Assembly: GCF_023241715.1 (NCBI RefSeq)
Contig: NZ_JALQCW010000100.1
Coordinates: 1-33,212 of the forward strand
From: Pseudomonas morbosilactucae
Lineage (GTDB): Bacteria > Pseudomonadota > Gammaproteobacteria > Pseudomonadales > Pseudomonadaceae
DNA: 33,212 bases
Direction: 5' to 3'
A program made the position numbers and the translations under genes. Positions 1 through 8,369 of the stretch are shown here, piece by piece. The notes beneath the pieces are model-generated. The model searched no databases. It was not told where the DNA came from and saw only the letters and a program-made list of their open reading frames with translations. Position 1 is the first letter of the stretch, and every line of letters begins with the position of its first letter.

Positions 1-18
1 CGACTGAACTACCGCTGC
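1..18 (-). tRNA. tRNA-Asp, 5' end only (runs off the window)
   Basis: Read on the minus strand, the first 18 bases give an acceptor strand GCAGCGG, then TA, then the D-arm start GTTCAGTCG, which fits the 5' end of Pseudomonas tRNA-Asp. The anticodon lies outside the window, so identity rests on recalled similarity and on the common Val-Asp tRNA order. It lies downstream of tRNA-Val with no terminator visible between them, so the two are probably co-transcribed. Confidence 0.65.
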
Positions 19-77
19 GCGTCGGTTGGATGCTTCCTAAGAAGCCTCCGCCTTTCTTGCGAAAGACACTCATGAAG

Positions 78-153
78 TGGTGGGTGATGACGGGATCGAA
101 CCGCCGACCCTCTGCTTGTAAGGCAGATGCTCTCCCGGCTGAGCTAATCACCC
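78..153 (-). tRNA. tRNA-Val (anticodon UAC)
   Basis: On the minus strand a 76-nt cloverleaf is complete. The acceptor GGGTGAT pairs with ATCACCC, followed by discriminator A and an encoded CCA. The anticodon stem TCTGC/GCAGA encloses the loop CTTACAA, giving anticodon TAC. The T-arm carries GGTTCGATCC. The sequence is close to E. coli tRNA-Val(UAC). It has its own promoter just upstream and probably heads a Val-Asp operon. Confidence 0.97.
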
Positions 154-174
154 TTTGCTTCGCTGAGGCCGCGA

Positions 175-203
175 AATTTACGCAGATACCCAAGCTAAGT
201 CAA
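175..203 (-). promoter_or_regulatory. sigma70 promoter of the tRNA-Val operon
   Basis: On the minus strand there is a -35 TTGACT (198-203), a 17-nt spacer and a -10 TAAATT (175-180), followed by a GC-rich discriminator TCGCGGCC. Such discriminators are typical of stringently controlled stable-RNA promoters. The predicted start lies about 15 nt before the mature tRNA-Val. Confidence 0.8.
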
Positions 204-223
204 TAGCAGCGTTAGAGTTTTTT

Positions 224-254
224 CAAAAACAGCTTTGAGCAACACGCTTCAAGC
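224..254 (-). terminator. Intrinsic terminator after the SDR gene
   Basis: On the minus strand the stem GCTTGAAGC / GCTCAAAGC (one mismatch, 5-nt loop) is followed by TGTTTTTG. It lies 70 nt downstream of the SDR stop and just before the tRNA-Val promoter, so it would separate the two units. Confidence 0.6.
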
Positions 255-323
255 CACCCGAAAAACACCAGCGCCACCCTTCGCTCCAAGCAGTCGCTTA
301 CAACGTGCAACTGCTGGGCACCC

Positions 324-1100
324 TTATTCCCGATAAATCATTTTCTTGGTCATGCCGCCATCGACCACAAACTCTTGGCCGGTGACAAAGCCGGAGTTTC
401 TGGACAGCAGCCATGCCACCATCGACGCCACATCCTCGACCGTCCCCACCCGCCCCGCAGGATGCTGGGCATGATCGGTATCGGCCAGAGGATCAGCTCG
501 GCGCACCGCGGGATCCCGCGCATCGATCCACCCGGGGCTCACCGCATTGACCCGAATCTCCGGACCAAGGCTGATGGCCAGCGCATGGGTCAACGCCAGC
601 AGGCCGCCCTTGCTCGCCGCGTACGCCTCACTGTCAGGCTCGGATTGCCGAGCACGAGTGGAGGCTAAGTTAACGATGGCACCGCCGTGGGCACGCAGGT
701 AAGGCGCACAATGCTTGGCCAGCAGCATGGGACCACCAAGATTGACCGCCAAAACGCGATTCCAATACGCCAGATCGAGGCTTTCCAGGGTGATGTTGTG
801 AGGATCAGCCACCGCCGCGTTGCATACCAGGGCATCCAGGCGACCGAACTGCCCCAGCACCTCCGCCACGCCGCGCGACACCTGCTCCTCGTCGGCCACA
901 TCCATGGTGATAAACCAGGCGCTCTCACCGAGCACCTTGGCCACCTTGGAGCCCCGCACGCGATCCAGATCGGTCAGGACGACCTGCCAGCCCTCACTGA
1001 TCAGCCAGGCAGCAATCCCCAAGCCAATGCCACGTGCCGCGCCAGTCACCAGCGCGACACGCCCGTTGGCAGCGCTCTGCTGCGTAGACAGCTCGATCAC
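324..1100 (-). CDS. SDR-family NAD(P)-dependent oxidoreductase
   Basis: This 258-residue classical short-chain dehydrogenase/reductase is probably cytosolic. It has the cofactor motif TGAARGIG at residues 19-26, an acidic D44 after the second strand that suggests NAD(H) preference, NAA at 94-96, and the catalytic set S147, Y160 and K164 (YAASK). The C-terminal FVVDGG segment is typical of the FabG-like branch. The substrate cannot be read from sequence. It starts with GTG inside the metZ stop (GTGA, 4-nt overlap), so translation is probably coupled to metZ. The same SDR follows metZ in other Pseudomonas. A terminator at 224-254 closes the unit. Confidence 0.9.
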   Translation of the reverse strand: MIELSTQQSAANGRVALVTGAARGIGLGIAAWLISEGWQVVLTDLDRVRGSKVAKVLGESAWFITMDVADEEQVSRGVAEVLGQFGRLDALVCNAAVADPHNITLESLDLAYWNRVLAVNLGGPMLLAKHCAPYLRAHGGAIVNLASTRARQSEPDSEAYAASKGGLLALTHALAISLGPEIRVNAVSPGWIDARDPAVRRADPLADTDHAQHPAGRVGTVEDVASMVAWLLSRNSGFVTGQEFVVDGGMTKKMIYRE

Positions 1101-2308
1101 AAAGCAGCCAGGCCACGAGCCAGGTCAGCTTGCAGGTCCGCCACATCTTCCAGGCCGACAGCGACACGGATCAGGCTGTCGCGAATACCGGCAGCCTCAC
1201 GCTCCTGAGGCGCCAGGCGACCGTGGGAGGTGGTGCTCGGGTGGGTGATGGTGGTTTTGCTGTCACCCAGGTTGGCCGTAATGGAAATCAAGCGCGTGGC
1301 GTCGATAAAGCGCCAGGCACCCTCTTTGCCGCCCTTGACCTCAAAGCTCACCACCGCGCCAAAACCGCGCTGCTGACGTTTGGCCAACTCATATTGCGGG
1401 TGGCTCGGCAGGCCGGCGTAATGCACCTTCTCAATGCCATCCTGACGCTCCAGCCACTCGGCCAAGGCCAGGGCATTGGCGCAGTGGGCACGCATCCGCA
1501 GGCTGAGGGTTTCCAAGCCTTTGAGGAAAATCCAGGCATTGAACGGACTCAGGGTCGGCCCTGCAGTACGCAGGAAGCCCACCACTTCTTTCATCTGTTC
1601 ACTGCGACCGGCCACCACGCCGCCCATGCAACGGCCTTGGCCGTCGATGAACTTGGTCGCCGAATGCACCACCACGTCCGCACCCAGCTTCAGCGGCTGT
1701 TGCAACGCAGGAGTGCAGAAACAGTTGTCGACCACCAGCATCGCACCCTTGGCGTGAGCGACCTCGGCCAAGGCGGCGATATCCACCAGCTCAGCCAAGG
1801 GATTGGAGGGCGACTCGACAAACAGAAGCTTGGTGTTGGCCTTGATCGCCGCATCCCAACCGGACAAGTCCGCCAGAGGCACGTAATCGACTTCGACACC
1901 AAAACGCTTGAAGTACTTTTCGAACAGGCTGATGGTCGAGCCAAACACACTGCGCGACACCAGCACATGATCGCCCGCACTGCACAGGCTCATGACCACC
2001 GAAAGGATCGCCGCCATGCCGGTGGCGGTAGCCACGGCCTGCTCTGCACCCTCCAGGGCTGCCATACGTTCTTCAAACGAACGCACAGTGGGGTTGGTGT
2101 AGCGGGAATAGACGTTGCCCGGCACCTCGCCGGCGAAACGCGCGGCCGCGTCGGCGGCTGTGCGAAACACGTAGCTGGAGGTGAAGAACATCGGATCACC
2201 GTGCTCTCCTTCCGGGGAACGGTGTTGGCCGGCGCGCACGGCCAGGGTGTCGAACGCTACGCCGTCTAGGTCGCTGTCCAGCCGACCGGCATCCCAATCC
2301 TGACTCAT
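1097..2308 (-). CDS. metZ: O-succinylhomoserine sulfhydrylase
   Basis: A PLP enzyme of the Cys/Met metabolism family (403 residues) that makes homocysteine from O-succinylhomoserine and sulfide in methionine synthesis. YSRYTNPT at 68-75 contributes to the cofactor phosphate site. D194 in VVDNCF fits the residue that contacts the PLP pyridine nitrogen. K219 in SATKFIDGQG is the Schiff-base lysine. The start has a good ribosome site (AAGGAG, 8 nt upstream). The gene is 31 nt downstream of purF and overlaps the SDR gene by 4 nt. MetB/MetC-type homologues share the fold, but the position after purF is the known Pseudomonas metZ locus. Confidence 0.95.
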   Translation of the reverse strand: MSQDWDAGRLDSDLDGVAFDTLAVRAGQHRSPEGEHGDPMFFTSSYVFRTAADAAARFAGEVPGNVYSRYTNPTVRSFEERMAALEGAEQAVATATGMAAILSVVMSLCSAGDHVLVSRSVFGSTISLFEKYFKRFGVEVDYVPLADLSGWDAAIKANTKLLFVESPSNPLAELVDIAALAEVAHAKGAMLVVDNCFCTPALQQPLKLGADVVVHSATKFIDGQGRCMGGVVAGRSEQMKEVVGFLRTAGPTLSPFNAWIFLKGLETLSLRMRAHCANALALAEWLERQDGIEKVHYAGLPSHPQYELAKRQQRGFGAVVSFEVKGGKEGAWRFIDATRLISITANLGDSKTTITHPSTTSHGRLAPQEREAAGIRDSLIRVAVGLEDVADLQADLARGLAAL

Positions 2309-2339
2309 GCCGCCTACTCCTTAGTCTTAAAACTCTAAA

Positions 2340-3845
2340 TCAATTGTTGTACAGATCGATGATCGCGCTGACCGCCTGGGTCTTGACCTTGGAAGCGTCA
2401 TTACGGGCATGCTCGATCTTGTTCAGATAGGCCTCGTCCACGTCGCCGGTGACGTACTTGCCGTCGAACACCGCGCAGTCAAAGCTCTCGATCTTGATCT
2501 TGCCGCCACCGACAGCCTCGATCAGGTCCGGCAGGTCCTGGTAGATCAGCCAGTCAGCGCCGATCAGGTCCGCCACGTCCTGGGTCGAACGATTGTGAGC
2601 GATCAGCTCGTGGGCGCTCGGCATGTCGATCCCGTAGACGTTCGGGTAACGCACGGCCGGTGCCGCGGAGCAGAAGTAGACGTTTTTCGCGCCGGCTTCA
2701 CGAGCCATCTGGATGATTTGCTTGCACGTGGTGCCACGCACGATGGAGTCGTCCACCAACATCACGTTCTTGCCGCGGAACTCCAGCTCGATGGCGTTGA
2801 GCTTCTGGCGTACGGATTTTTTACGCGCAGCCTGGCCCGGCATGATGAAGGTCCGGCCGATGTAGCGGTTCTTCACGAAGCCTTCGCGGAACTTGACGCC
2901 CAAGTGGTTAGCCAGTTCCAGGGCTGCCGTGCGGCTGGTGTCCGGAATCGGGATGACCACGTCGATGTCGTGCTCTGGACGCTCACGCAGGATCTTCTCC
3001 GCCAGCTTCTCACCCATGCGCAGGCGGGCCTTGTAGACCGAAACACCGTCGATGATCGAGTCCGGACGCGCCAGGTAGACGTGTTCGAAGATGCAGGGGG
3101 TCAGCGACGGGTTGGTCGCGCACTGACGGGTATGCAGCTTGCCATCTTCAGTGATGTAGACCGCTTCGCCCGGGGCCAGGTCGCGGATCAGCGTGAAGCC
3201 CAGCACGTCCAGGGACACGCTTTCGGAGGCGATCATGTACTCGACGCCTTCGTCGGTATGACGCTGACCGAACACGATCGGACGAATACCGTGGGGGTCA
3301 CGGAAACCGACAATGCCGTAGCCAGTGATCATGGCCACGACCGCGTAACCACCAACGCAACGGTTGTGCACATCAGTCACGGCGGCAAACACGTCTTCCT
3401 CGGTAGGCTGCAGCTTGCCGCGCTGGGCCAGCTCGTGAGCGAACACGTTGAGCAGTACTTCGGAGTCGGAGTTGGTGTTGACGTGGCGCAGATCAGATTC
3501 GTAAATCTCCTTGGCCAGCTGTTCAACGTTGGTCAGGTTACCGTTGTGCGCCAGGGTAATGCCGTACGGCGAGTTGACGTAAAACGGTTGAGCTTCGGCC
3601 GAAGTCGAGCTGCCTGCGGTCGGATAACGCACATGGCCAATGCCCATGTGACCGACCAGGCGCTGCATGTGACGCTGATGAAACACATCACGAACCAGAC
3701 CATTGTCCTTGCGCAGGAATAACCGGCCATCGTGGCTGGTCACAATACCGGCAGCGTCCTGGCCGCGGTGCTGGAGCACGGTTAGCGCGTCATACAGCGC
3801 CTGATTGACGTTCGACTTACCGACGATACCGACGATGCCACACAT
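2340..3845 (-). CDS. purF: Amidophosphoribosyltransferase
   Basis: This enzyme catalyses the first committed step of purine synthesis, PRPP plus glutamine to phosphoribosylamine. The N-terminal class II glutaminase begins MCGIVGIVG; after Met removal the Cys is the nucleophile, so translation must start at this ATG (3843-3845), giving 501 residues. A TTG three codons upstream would bury the Cys. The site AGGGG lies 9 nt before the chosen ATG. QHRGQDAAGI and the PRPP-binding VMLVDDSIVRGTT are intact. It lies 41 nt after cvpA, as in E. coli, and probably shares the cvpA promoter. Confidence 0.97.
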   Translation of the reverse strand: MCGIVGIVGKSNVNQALYDALTVLQHRGQDAAGIVTSHDGRLFLRKDNGLVRDVFHQRHMQRLVGHMGIGHVRYPTAGSSTSAEAQPFYVNSPYGITLAHNGNLTNVEQLAKEIYESDLRHVNTNSDSEVLLNVFAHELAQRGKLQPTEEDVFAAVTDVHNRCVGGYAVVAMITGYGIVGFRDPHGIRPIVFGQRHTDEGVEYMIASESVSLDVLGFTLIRDLAPGEAVYITEDGKLHTRQCATNPSLTPCIFEHVYLARPDSIIDGVSVYKARLRMGEKLAEKILRERPEHDIDVVIPIPDTSRTAALELANHLGVKFREGFVKNRYIGRTFIMPGQAARKKSVRQKLNAIELEFRGKNVMLVDDSIVRGTTCKQIIQMAREAGAKNVYFCSAAPAVRYPNVYGIDMPSAHELIAHNRSTQDVADLIGADWLIYQDLPDLIEAVGGGKIKIESFDCAVFDGKYVTGDVDEAYLNKIEHARNDASKVKTQAVSAIIDLYNN

Positions 3846-3886
3846 GCGACGCAACCCCTACTTAATGAAACTGAACTGATCACCGC

Positions 3887-4444
3887 TTACTGAGGCGTTT
3901 TGGCCGGTAAGAGGTGCTCCTTGAACGGTATTTCAGCGGGTACGCTGATACCGCTGGCCAGCCACTGACTGCTCCACCCCAGAATGAGGTTCTTGGACCA
4001 GTCTGCAACCAATAGAAATTGTGGCACCAGCCGCGACTGCTGCCACCAGGAATCCTGTTGTACCGGCCCCAGGCTCAGAAGCCCGACCGCCACGACCACC
4101 AGCAATGCGCCACGCGCCGCGCCGAAGGCCATGCCGAGAAATCGATCGGTCCCGGAGAGGCCGGTGACGCGAATCAATTCGCCGATGAGATAGTTGACCA
4201 TTGCCCCCACCAGCAAGGTGGCGACAAACATGATTGCGCAGCCCGCGATCACGCGAGCCGAGGGAGTTTCGATATAACCGCCGAGGTACTCGGACAGTGA
4301 GCCACCAAACATCCAGGCTACGACTCCGGCGATGATCCAGGTCAGGAGCGACAGCGCTTCTTTGACGAAGCCGCGGCTCAAGCTGATCAAAGCGGAGATG
4401 GCGATTATTGCAACGATCGCCCAGTCAACCCAGGTAAATGGCAC
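3887..4444 (-). CDS. cvpA: CvpA family inner-membrane protein
   Basis: A 185-residue hydrophobic protein with about four membrane segments: residues 6-22, 28-46, 62-85 and 105-123. It matches CvpA (colicin V production protein), whose biochemical role is still poorly defined. In enterics it is linked to colicin V production and bile or envelope tolerance. It lies directly upstream of purF, an arrangement conserved from E. coli. A clear sigma70 promoter lies 31 nt upstream of the ATG, so the cvpA-purF-metZ-SDR run can be transcribed separately from dedD. Confidence 0.93.
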   Translation of the reverse strand: MPFTWVDWAIVAIIAISALISLSRGFVKEALSLLTWIIAGVVAWMFGGSLSEYLGGYIETPSARVIAGCAIMFVATLLVGAMVNYLIGELIRVTGLSGTDRFLGMAFGAARGALLVVVAVGLLSLGPVQQDSWWQQSRLVPQFLLVADWSKNLILGWSSQWLASGISVPAEIPFKEHLLPAKTPQ

Positions 4445-4474
4445 AGTGCAGCCTACAGACGGATAAGGCGGCGC

Positions 4475-4503
4475 ATTTTAGCAGAGCGCTTGGCTGTCGG
4501 TAA
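4475..4503 (-). promoter_or_regulatory. sigma70 promoter of cvpA-purF
   Basis: On the minus strand there is a -35 TTACCG (4498-4503), a 17-nt spacer and a -10 TAAAAT (4475-4480). It lies in the 98-nt gap between dedD and cvpA. I see no obvious PurR-type palindrome. Confidence 0.7.
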
Positions 4504-4542
4504 GCTGCGATTCACTGTGCATTTCAAATCGTGTCGATAGCC

Positions 4543-5202
4543 TTAACCACGCTCAGGCTGGAAGCGCACCACGAACCCCTTGAGGTTGTGCTGGCGACCC
4601 AGTACGTCACGCAGGCGATCCGCCTCTGCACGCTCGATCAGCGGCCCGACAAATACCCGATTCTTGCCCTCGGCAGAGCGGATATAGGCGTTATAGCCCT
4701 GGGCACGCAAGGTTTTCTGCAGGTTCTCGGCCCCTTCACGACTGGACAGACTGGCCAATTGCACCGACCAGCTCACCGACAGGCCATTGGCATCGACTCG
4801 ACTTTGAGTGGTGTCCGGCTTGACGGGCGCCGCGGCGATGGGCTGAGTGGGCGCCGCCACCGGCTTCGCCGGCGCAGGTTGCACAACAGGCTTGCTCGCA
4901 ACAACCGGCGGCGCCACCGGAACAGGAACCTGGGACACCGGTGCCGAAGGGGCAACCTGCTGGACCACTTCCTCCTCCATCGGCTGCGGCTCTTCAGGCA
5001 ACACCTGGGGCTCGGGCACCACCACTGGCTCAACCTGAACCTGAGGCAGCGCTGAAACCTGGGGCGCGGCAGGCGCCTCGACACTGACGTGACGCTGCTC
5101 GTCCTCGCGAGAAAACAGCATCGGCAGGAAAATCACCGCCAGCGCCACCAGAACCAGGGCCCCCACCATTCGCTGCTTATAGACGTTATCCAACATTGCC
5201 AT
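4543..5202 (-). CDS. dedD: SPOR-domain cell-division protein (DedD-like)
   Basis: A 219-residue single-pass inner-membrane protein. A short cytoplasmic stretch is followed by a membrane helix at about 13-29, a Pro/Val/Ala-rich periplasmic linker at about 43-134, and a SPOR domain at about 144-217 (WSVQLASL..). SPOR domains bind septal peptidoglycan lacking stem peptides. The chosen ATG at 5202 has GGAGG 9 nt upstream and overlaps folC by 17 nt. The longer frame to 5316 would extend well into folC with no ribosome site. The gene order folC-dedD-cvpA-purF matches E. coli. Confidence 0.9.
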   Translation of the reverse strand: MAMLDNVYKQRMVGALVLVALAVIFLPMLFSREDEQRHVSVEAPAAPQVSALPQVQVEPVVVPEPQVLPEEPQPMEEEVVQQVAPSAPVSQVPVPVAPPVVASKPVVQPAPAKPVAAPTQPIAAAPVKPDTTQSRVDANGLSVSWSVQLASLSSREGAENLQKTLRAQGYNAYIRSAEGKNRVFVGPLIERAEADRLRDVLGRQHNLKGFVVRFQPERG

Positions 5203-6493
5203 GTGCAGCTTCCTCCGTGGAGCGCCGGGCGAGCCACTCAAGCGCCTCGGCAACACAATAAAAAGACCCGAACAGCAGAATTTCATCTTCGGCTGCGGCT
5301 TGCTCGCACTGGGCATCTAGGGCCGCAGCCACGCTGACATGGGACGTCACCGTCGCCCCAAGGTTCTCCAGGGCCGCTTGCAGATCTGCCACCGGGCGTG
5401 CCCGCGAGGAATCCAGGGGAGCCACTGCCCAGCTATGAACACTGCCGTTCAGTCGGGCAACCACACCGCCCAGGTCTTTGTCCGCCAACAGGCCGAACAC
5501 CGCCAGGCGCCGCCCTGCCACCGGCCGACGAGCCAGGCGCTCGGCCAGATACTCGGCCGCATGAGGGTTATGCCCGACATCCAGCAGCAGATTCAGCCGC
5601 TTGCCCTGCCAGTCGAATTGCCGACGATCCAGGCGTCCCACCACTCGCGTCTGCTGCAAGGCGGCGATGAGCTGTTGCGCCTGCCACGGCAGGTCCAGCA
5701 ACAAATAGGCCTGCAACGCCAGCGCGGCATTCTCCATCGGCAGGTCGAGCAACGGCAGATCGTGCAACTCCACCGCCTGCCCACGCCGATCGACGCCTCG
5801 CCACTGCCAATGCGCGTCGCCCTGCGCCAGGTCGAAATCACGACCACGCAGGAAAAACGGGCAATTGAGCTCGCGCGCCTTGTCCAGCAGAGGTTGAGGA
5901 GGATTCAGATCGCCACAGAGCGCTGGCGCGCCCTGGCGGAAAATGCCGGCCTTTTCATAGGCCACGGATTCGCGGGTATCACCCAGGTAGTCCACATGGT
6001 CGACGCCGATACTGGTCACCAGGGCCAGGTCCGCATCCACGATGTTGACCGTGTCCAGGCGCCCGCCCAAGCCGACCTCCAGGACCACCGCATCCAGCGC
6101 TGAATGCTGGAACAGCCAGAAGGCCGCCAGGGTACCCATCTCGAAATAGGTCAGAGAGATTTCGCCACGCCCCGCCTCGACCGCAACAAAGGCCTCGCAA
6201 AGCGCTGCGTCGGTGGCTTCAACACCATCGATCTGCACCCGCTCGTTGTAGCGCAGCAGGTGCGGCGAGTTGTAGACACCAACCTTCAACCCCTGGGCCC
6301 GCAACAGCGAGGCGACGAAGGCGCAGGTGGAACCCTTGCCGTTGGTACCGGTCACCGTAATCACCCGAGGCGCCGGCTTGCCCAATCCCATGCGGGACGC
6401 TACCTCTTGCGAGCGCCCCAGCCCCATGTCGATGGCCGAAGGGTGCAATTGCTCGAGGTAGGCGAGCCATTCGCCCAGGGTGCGCTGGGTCAT
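5186..6493 (-). CDS. folC: Bifunctional folylpolyglutamate / dihydrofolate synthase
   Basis: A 435-residue Mur-ligase-family enzyme that glutamylates dihydropteroate and tetrahydrofolates. The P-loop TGTNGKGST is at 48-56. The LEVGLGGRLDTVN segment supplies metal and ATP contacts. DVGHNPHA marks the C-terminal ligase domain. Its ATG overlaps the accD stop by 4 nt (ATGA), so translation is probably coupled to accD, and its end overlaps dedD by 17 nt. Length and order match other gammaproteobacteria. Confidence 0.96.
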   Translation of the reverse strand: MTQRTLGEWLAYLEQLHPSAIDMGLGRSQEVASRMGLGKPAPRVITVTGTNGKGSTCAFVASLLRAQGLKVGVYNSPHLLRYNERVQIDGVEATDAALCEAFVAVEAGRGEISLTYFEMGTLAAFWLFQHSALDAVVLEVGLGGRLDTVNIVDADLALVTSIGVDHVDYLGDTRESVAYEKAGIFRQGAPALCGDLNPPQPLLDKARELNCPFFLRGRDFDLAQGDAHWQWRGVDRRGQAVELHDLPLLDLPMENAALALQAYLLLDLPWQAQQLIAALQQTRVVGRLDRRQFDWQGKRLNLLLDVGHNPHAAEYLAERLARRPVAGRRLAVFGLLADKDLGGVVARLNGSVHSWAVAPLDSSRARPVADLQAALENLGATVTSHVSVAAALDAQCEQAAAEDEILLFGSFYCVAEALEWLARRSTEEAAHGNVG

Positions 6494-7410
6494 AGGCTGG
6501 CAGGTGCCGGCGGAACCACGATCGGCTCGATAGGCGCAGCGACGAACTCTGGCGTCGGCAGCCCCATCAGTTGGGCCAACAGGTTACCCAGGCGCGGACG
6601 CAGCTCCTGACGGGCGATGATCATGTCGATTGCACCGTGCTCCAGCAGGAACTCACTGCGCTGGAAGCCTTCCGGCAGTTTTTCGCGCACGGTCTGCTCG
6701 ATCACACGTGGACCGGCAAAGCCCACCAGGGCCTTTGGCTCAGCGACGATCACGTCACCCAGCATCGCAAGGCTGGCGGAAACACCACCGTAGACCGGAT
6801 CGGTCAGCACCGAGATGAACGGCAGGCCTTCTTCACGCAGACGAGCCAGCACCGCGGAGGTCTTGGCCATTTGCATCAGGGAGATCAAGGCTTCCTGCAT
6901 CCGCGCGCCACCGGAGGCGGAGAAGCAGATCATTGGGCAGCGGTTTTCCAGGGCGTAGTTGGCGGCGCGAACAAAACGCTCACCGACGATGGCGCCCATG
7001 GAGCCACCCATGAAGGAGAATTCGAAGGCCGACACCACCACCGGCATACCCAACAGGGTGCCGCTCATGGAGATCAGGGCATCCTTTTCACCGGTCTGCT
7101 TCTGCGCACCCACCAGGCGGTCCTTGTACTTTTTGCCGTCGCGGAACTTCAGGCGGTCAACCGGCTCCAGGTCGGCACCCAACTCGGCACGGCCTTCGGC
7201 ATCGAGGAAGATGTCGATGCGGGCGCGAGCGCCGATACGCATGTGGTGGTTGCACTTAGGGCAGACGTCCAGGGTCTTTTCCAGCTCCGGACGATAGAGC
7301 ACGGCCTCGCAGGACGGGCATTTATGCCAAAGACCTTCAGGCACCGAGCTCTTCTTCACCTCGGAACGCATGATCGAAGGGATCAGTTTGTCTACTAACC
7401 AGTTGCTCAT
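6490..7410 (-). CDS. accD: Acetyl-CoA carboxylase carboxyltransferase subunit beta
   Basis: A 306-residue subunit of the AccA2D2 carboxyltransferase, which makes malonyl-CoA for fatty-acid synthesis. The N-terminal zinc ribbon has Cys31, Cys34, Cys50 and Cys53 (CPSC..CPKC). The crotonase-like core contains the glycine-rich FSASGGARMQE oxyanion segment. The ribosome site GGAG lies 9 nt before the ATG. A 260-nt gene-free leader separates it from trpF. In E. coli the carboxyltransferase binds its own mRNA; whether that applies here cannot be seen. Confidence 0.97.
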   Translation of the reverse strand: MSNWLVDKLIPSIMRSEVKKSSVPEGLWHKCPSCEAVLYRPELEKTLDVCPKCNHHMRIGARARIDIFLDAEGRAELGADLEPVDRLKFRDGKKYKDRLVGAQKQTGEKDALISMSGTLLGMPVVVSAFEFSFMGGSMGAIVGERFVRAANYALENRCPMICFSASGGARMQEALISLMQMAKTSAVLARLREEGLPFISVLTDPVYGGVSASLAMLGDVIVAEPKALVGFAGPRVIEQTVREKLPEGFQRSEFLLEHGAIDMIIARQELRPRLGNLLAQLMGLPTPEFVAAPIEPIVVPPAPASL

Positions 7411-7670
7411 GCTTTCTTTCTCCAGTACCGGCGGCCCGAACGCTCTGGTTCGCAGCCCCGTGTATGCCCTTGAGCTAAATTCATGTGTGCGGCGATGATC
7501 GTTTCGTTACCGCGGTCAGCACAAGGCTCGACCTGCCTGTCTCGAATCGTTCCTCAGCCATCCCGACAACCCGCGATAGAGCGGTTGCCACTTCAATCTC
7601 GGCCCGTCCAGAGGACGATGCCAGCCTGTTTTGTACAGTGGTGTTATGGACGGCGGCAGACTGCCAGCCG
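7411..7670 (-). other. Gene-free stretch between trpF and accD with one strong hairpin
   Basis: I find no convincing gene here; the frames are short and cross-strand. On the minus strand a hairpin at 7649-7672 (GACGGC..GCCGTC continued by GGCA/TGCC around a GTC loop, one bulged T) overlaps the trpF stop codon. It has no U-tract, so it is not a classical terminator. It could stabilise an mRNA end or act in a Rho-dependent stop. I could not identify a confident accD promoter. Confidence 0.4.
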
Positions 7671-8303
7671 TCACATCGACTCACTGCTGCCGCGTACTGC
7701 CTGCATAAATGCATGAATCTTTGCCTGATCCTTGATGCCCTTGGCCTGCTCCACACCGCCGCTGACGTCCACCGCATAAGGACGCACCTGGGCAATGGCT
7801 TGCGCCACATTCTGCGCAGACAGCCCACCCGCGAGGATGATCGGCTTGCTCAACCCCCGGGGAACCAGGGACCAGTCGAACGCCTCGCCGGTTCCACCGG
7901 GAACACCTTCAACGTAGGTATCGAGGAGAATGCCGCTGGCCCGCGGATAGGCGTCGCAACTGGCGGCAATGTCATCCCCCGCCTTGACTCGCAGTGCCTT
8001 GATGTAAGGCCGGTGATAGCCCTCGCAATCGGCGGACGATTCATCGCCATGGAACTGCAGCAGGTCCAAGGGCACCGCGTCGAGGACCTCCCCCAACTCA
8101 CAGCGACTGGCGTTGACGAACAAACCCACCGTGGTCACGAAAGGCGGCAAGGCGGCGATGATGGCCCGCGCTTGCTGCACAGTCACCGCCCGTGGGCTTT
8201 TGGCGTAAAACACCAGGCCGATGGCATCCGCCCCGGCCTCGACCGCTGCCAGCGCATCTTCTATGCGGGTAATCCCGCAAATTTTGCTGCGAACGGCTGA
8301 CAT
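7671..8303 (-). CDS. trpF: Phosphoribosylanthranilate isomerase
   Basis: A 210-residue TIM-barrel enzyme of tryptophan synthesis. VRSKICGITR at 4-13 contains the catalytic Cys9. Other family motifs are GLFVN, LLQFHGDE, the strand ending in D124 (ILLDT) and the phosphate-binding ILAGGL and VDVSGGVE loops. The ATG at 8303 was preferred over a TTG at 8324 because family homology starts here. In Pseudomonas trpF lies apart from the other trp genes, next to accD and truA, as seen here. A candidate promoter overlaps the end of truA. Confidence 0.96.
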   Translation of the reverse strand: MSAVRSKICGITRIEDALAAVEAGADAIGLVFYAKSPRAVTVQQARAIIAALPPFVTTVGLFVNASRCELGEVLDAVPLDLLQFHGDESSADCEGYHRPYIKALRVKAGDDIAASCDAYPRASGILLDTYVEGVPGGTGEAFDWSLVPRGLSKPIILAGGLSAQNVAQAIAQVRPYAVDVSGGVEQAKGIKDQAKIHAFMQAVRGSSESM

Positions 8304-8340
8304 GTCGTTTAAACCCCAGGGCAAATCCGGAAAGTCCCGG

Positions 8341-8369
8341 ATGGTAGCAAATGCTTTTCCAAGCGTCAG
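8341..8369 (-). promoter_or_regulatory. Candidate sigma70 promoter of trpF
   Basis: On the minus strand there is a -35 CTGACG (8364-8369), a 17-nt spacer and a -10 TACCAT (8341-8346), each four of six to consensus. It overlaps the truA stop and lies about 40 nt before the trpF ATG. Confidence 0.4.

Noticed and set aside
2409..3722. A 437-residue plus-strand frame opposite purF
   Set aside because: It is a shadow of purF, whose glutaminase and PRPP motifs are all present.
3846..3854. TTG start three codons upstream for purF
   Set aside because: It would place three residues before the catalytic N-terminal Cys and ignores the ribosome site placed for the ATG at 3845.
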